A stretch of 14,756 nt of DNA, from the NCBI GenBank assembly GCA_964493265.1, contig CAZBLY010000015.1, positions 1-14,756 of the forward strand. The letters run 5' to 3'. This stretch comes from DAOWHW01 sp964493265 (GTDB lineage: Archaea > Nanobdellota > Nanobdellia > Pacearchaeales > UBA284). The translations under genes were made by a program, and so were the position numbers. Below are positions 13,701 to 14,756 of the stretch, in pieces (position 1 is the first letter of the stretch; every line of letters starts with the position of its first letter). Under the pieces are notes generated by a model. It was given only the letters and a program-made list of their open reading frames with translations, did not search any database and was not told where the DNA came from.

Positions 13701-14756
13701 TTAATATTAGTTTTGTTGGATTAGGTCCAAAAAATATTCTTACAACAAAATTATACAAAAAAAATAAGGAAATTAGATATGATTATAAATTTAAGATTAA
13801 TGATTCAAATTTTATTCCTAAAGTTGTTATAGAAGCAAATAAGGAATTAGAAAGCATTGATTATGGTTTTAGATTAGATGATATTGAATTTGATTTTTCA
13901 GAAAAAGCAAAAGAAGATTTTGATATTAGACTATTAAGTGAGGAAAGTTGGCAAGGAATAACTGGAAAGGCGATAGTAGATGGAATAAGTAATAAAATAA
14001 AAACTAAAAGAGGAGGAATAGAATTAAAAAAAGACTTTTCAAATAATGTTGATGATTTTATAGTTATTGACCCTGTGATTAAATTAGCTTATACTAATGA
14101 TGTAGCAGATGTTCATGCTAGTGATGAATCTGATCCTGGTGCTAATGAAATACAAATGAAATGGGACATTAACAGCCTTCCTTCTAGTTCTTCTATACAA
14201 GATGCTAAGGTTTGTTTATATATAGCTGCTGAATCTGGCAGACCTGATAATGATGCAAATTTTGCAAGAATAGATGATCAGACATGGGATGAAGCTATTA
14301 GTACAAAAACTTATAATGACCAGAGTGAAACAAATATCACTTCAAGTTATACTTGGAGTAGTATAACTGTTAGTACTTGGTCTTGCATTAATGTCACCCC
14401 AGCAGTAAGCACAGATTATGATTTAAGTAATCAAAATACTAGTTTTAGAATAGGAGACCTAGATGTTGGTGTTTCTAGCGCCTCAACCATAGATGACGGA
14501 ACCACTATGAAATTTGGTTCAGATAGTAATTATTTTGATTTCGCTTCAAGAGAATTTTCTGCAGGGAGTCAATACCCTTATCTTAATGTCACTTATGGAA
14601 CAATAAGTGCAAGCGCATGTGGAACCCTAAGTTTTGAAGGGGTTTATGAACTGCAAAATGATTTAGAAAGTAATGGAACCTGCTTTACAATAGCAAGCGA
14701 TAATATTATTATTGATGGAAATGGCCATAATATCTCTGGAAATACAACAGGATATG
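10795..14756 (+). CDS. Giant modular cell-surface protein, N-terminal part (runs off the right edge)
   Basis: The N-terminus MAYKRYIRIGNKKYGPYEYQ is a short cytoplasmic basic part, followed by one membrane segment (about residues 54-73, ILFIFIFIIMLFLSLYFLQS), giving a membrane-anchored extracellular protein. A small beta domain (ITGNIIF... to GYGFEGSRDIPVDVSFKLKI) leads to Pro/Glu/Gln linkers broken by 100 N. After the gap, reading from 11654 gives an open frame without a stop to 14756: a Ser/Gly/Glu linker, a second domain starting GITGAVI, a cadherin-like DPDNDTL domain (about 12216-12500), an acidic stretch, a Cys-containing module (RCNNWDMNTFSCNGDW, about 13066), an IWDETDYEAKYPNE beta-sandwich (about 13252), a DNRLRE-like domain (about 14070-14600, MKWDINSLP, WSCINVTPAV, FASREF), and the first coil of a right-handed beta-helix (IIIDGNGHNISG). 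Asn-X-Ser/Thr sites are dense. Adhesion or an S-layer-like role is inferred. Confidence 0.85.
11404..11552 (+). repeat. Tandem linker repeats: 30-nt (EPTNETQEPQ) then 15-nt (EEQPP)
   Basis: Units of 30 nt start at 11404, 11434 and 11464 (the last incomplete), followed by 15-nt units GAAGAACAACCACCA from 11497 up to the gap. All keep the frame. The post-gap sequence resumes with the same CCAGAAGAACAACC motif, so the array continues through the N run. Confidence 0.95.
11553..11652. other. Scaffold gap (100 N) inside the EEQPP repeat
   Basis: Exactly 100 N. Coding before the gap is in the frame of 10795 and stops after two bases of a codon (CC). After it, the open frame starts with CCA at 11654, one base out of register, so the true gap length differs from 100. 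A naive translation across it ends quickly in TRRTTFTTL. Confidence 0.95.
11699..11746 (+). repeat. Two exact 24-nt repeats coding E-S-S-S-E-S-G-G
   Basis: The 24-nt unit at 11699-11722 is repeated exactly at 11723-11746, then decays into ESSEESSGE. It forms a flexible Ser/Gly/Glu linker just before the GDLGITGAV segment. Confidence 0.9.
12992..13045 (+). repeat. Six 9-nt tandem units coding S-N/D-V/I
   Basis: Six consecutive units of TCT-(A/G)AT-(G/A)TT give SNVSNISNV then SDVSDVSDV. The change from AAT to GAT halfway suggests stepwise duplication. The first three units carry Asn-X-Ser sequons. Confidence 0.85.

Overview
The window looks like a fragment of an AT-rich DPANN-type archaeon, most like Woesearchaeota or Pacearchaeota; that assignment is an inference from gene content. 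Archaeal markers are a two-ring Cdc48/VAT ATPase with an archaeal N domain, a type II methionine aminopeptidase, a zinc-ribbon/AbrB-fold protein upstream of cdc48, and AT-only TATA-like boxes centred about 25 nt before several start codons with no Shine-Dalgarno sequence, as in leaderless archaeal transcripts. The last gene has the N-terminal anchor and modular repeats that I associate with very large cell-surface proteins of these lineages.

Layout. Bases 1-309 hold no recognisable gene but form a GC-richer island (about 39% GC by hand count, against about a quarter in the next bases) packed with nested inverted repeats. On the minus strand, 310-881 carries three short ORFs stepping through three frames: a 25-codon ORF, a one-cluster 4Fe-4S ferredoxin-like ORF and a 137-residue unknown protein. 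This is either a coupled mini-operon or one gene broken by two single-base indels. Then comes a minus-strand coiled-coil protein ending in a thioredoxin-like CPHC domain (1038-2540). Divergent from it runs a plus-strand series: a zinc-ribbon protein with an EPTE-repeat tail (2620-3139), an RsmB/RsmF-type m5C RNA methyltransferase (3136-4071), a separate protein that looks like the PUA-like C-terminal domain of RsmF (4104-4562), a GAF-GGDEF diguanylate cyclase (4619-5641) and an unknown protein (5648-6094). A minus-strand PlsC-like acyltransferase (6098-6757) and a plus-strand methionine aminopeptidase (6808-7704) diverge from what looks like one shared TATA box. The minus-strand pair 10459-7735 encodes a zinc-ribbon/AbrB protein and Cdc48. 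After a roughly 335-bp regulatory gap, a giant surface protein starts at 10795 and runs off the right edge.

Two 100-N scaffold gaps (2926-3025 and 11553-11652) lie inside Glu/Pro/Thr/Gln-rich tandem-repeat linkers. In both places the reading frame does not continue across exactly 100 bases, so the N count is a placeholder. Reading in the correct frame on each side restores two intact genes, including a surface protein of more than 3.9 kb whose main part is easy to miss.

Functional themes are RNA modification (methyltransferase plus PUA-like partner), protein maturation and quality control (MetAP, Cdc48), nucleotide second-messenger signalling (GGDEF, unusual in archaea), a bacterial-style acyltransferase, thiol redox and cell-surface architecture. 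I see no tRNA, rRNA, CRISPR array, transposase, prophage or defence island. The most unusual points are the broken or coupled ferredoxin locus, the structured island at the left edge, the archaeal GGDEF protein without an inhibitory site, the acyltransferase with non-canonical motifs, and the surface protein with a recurring (I/L)TG motif.
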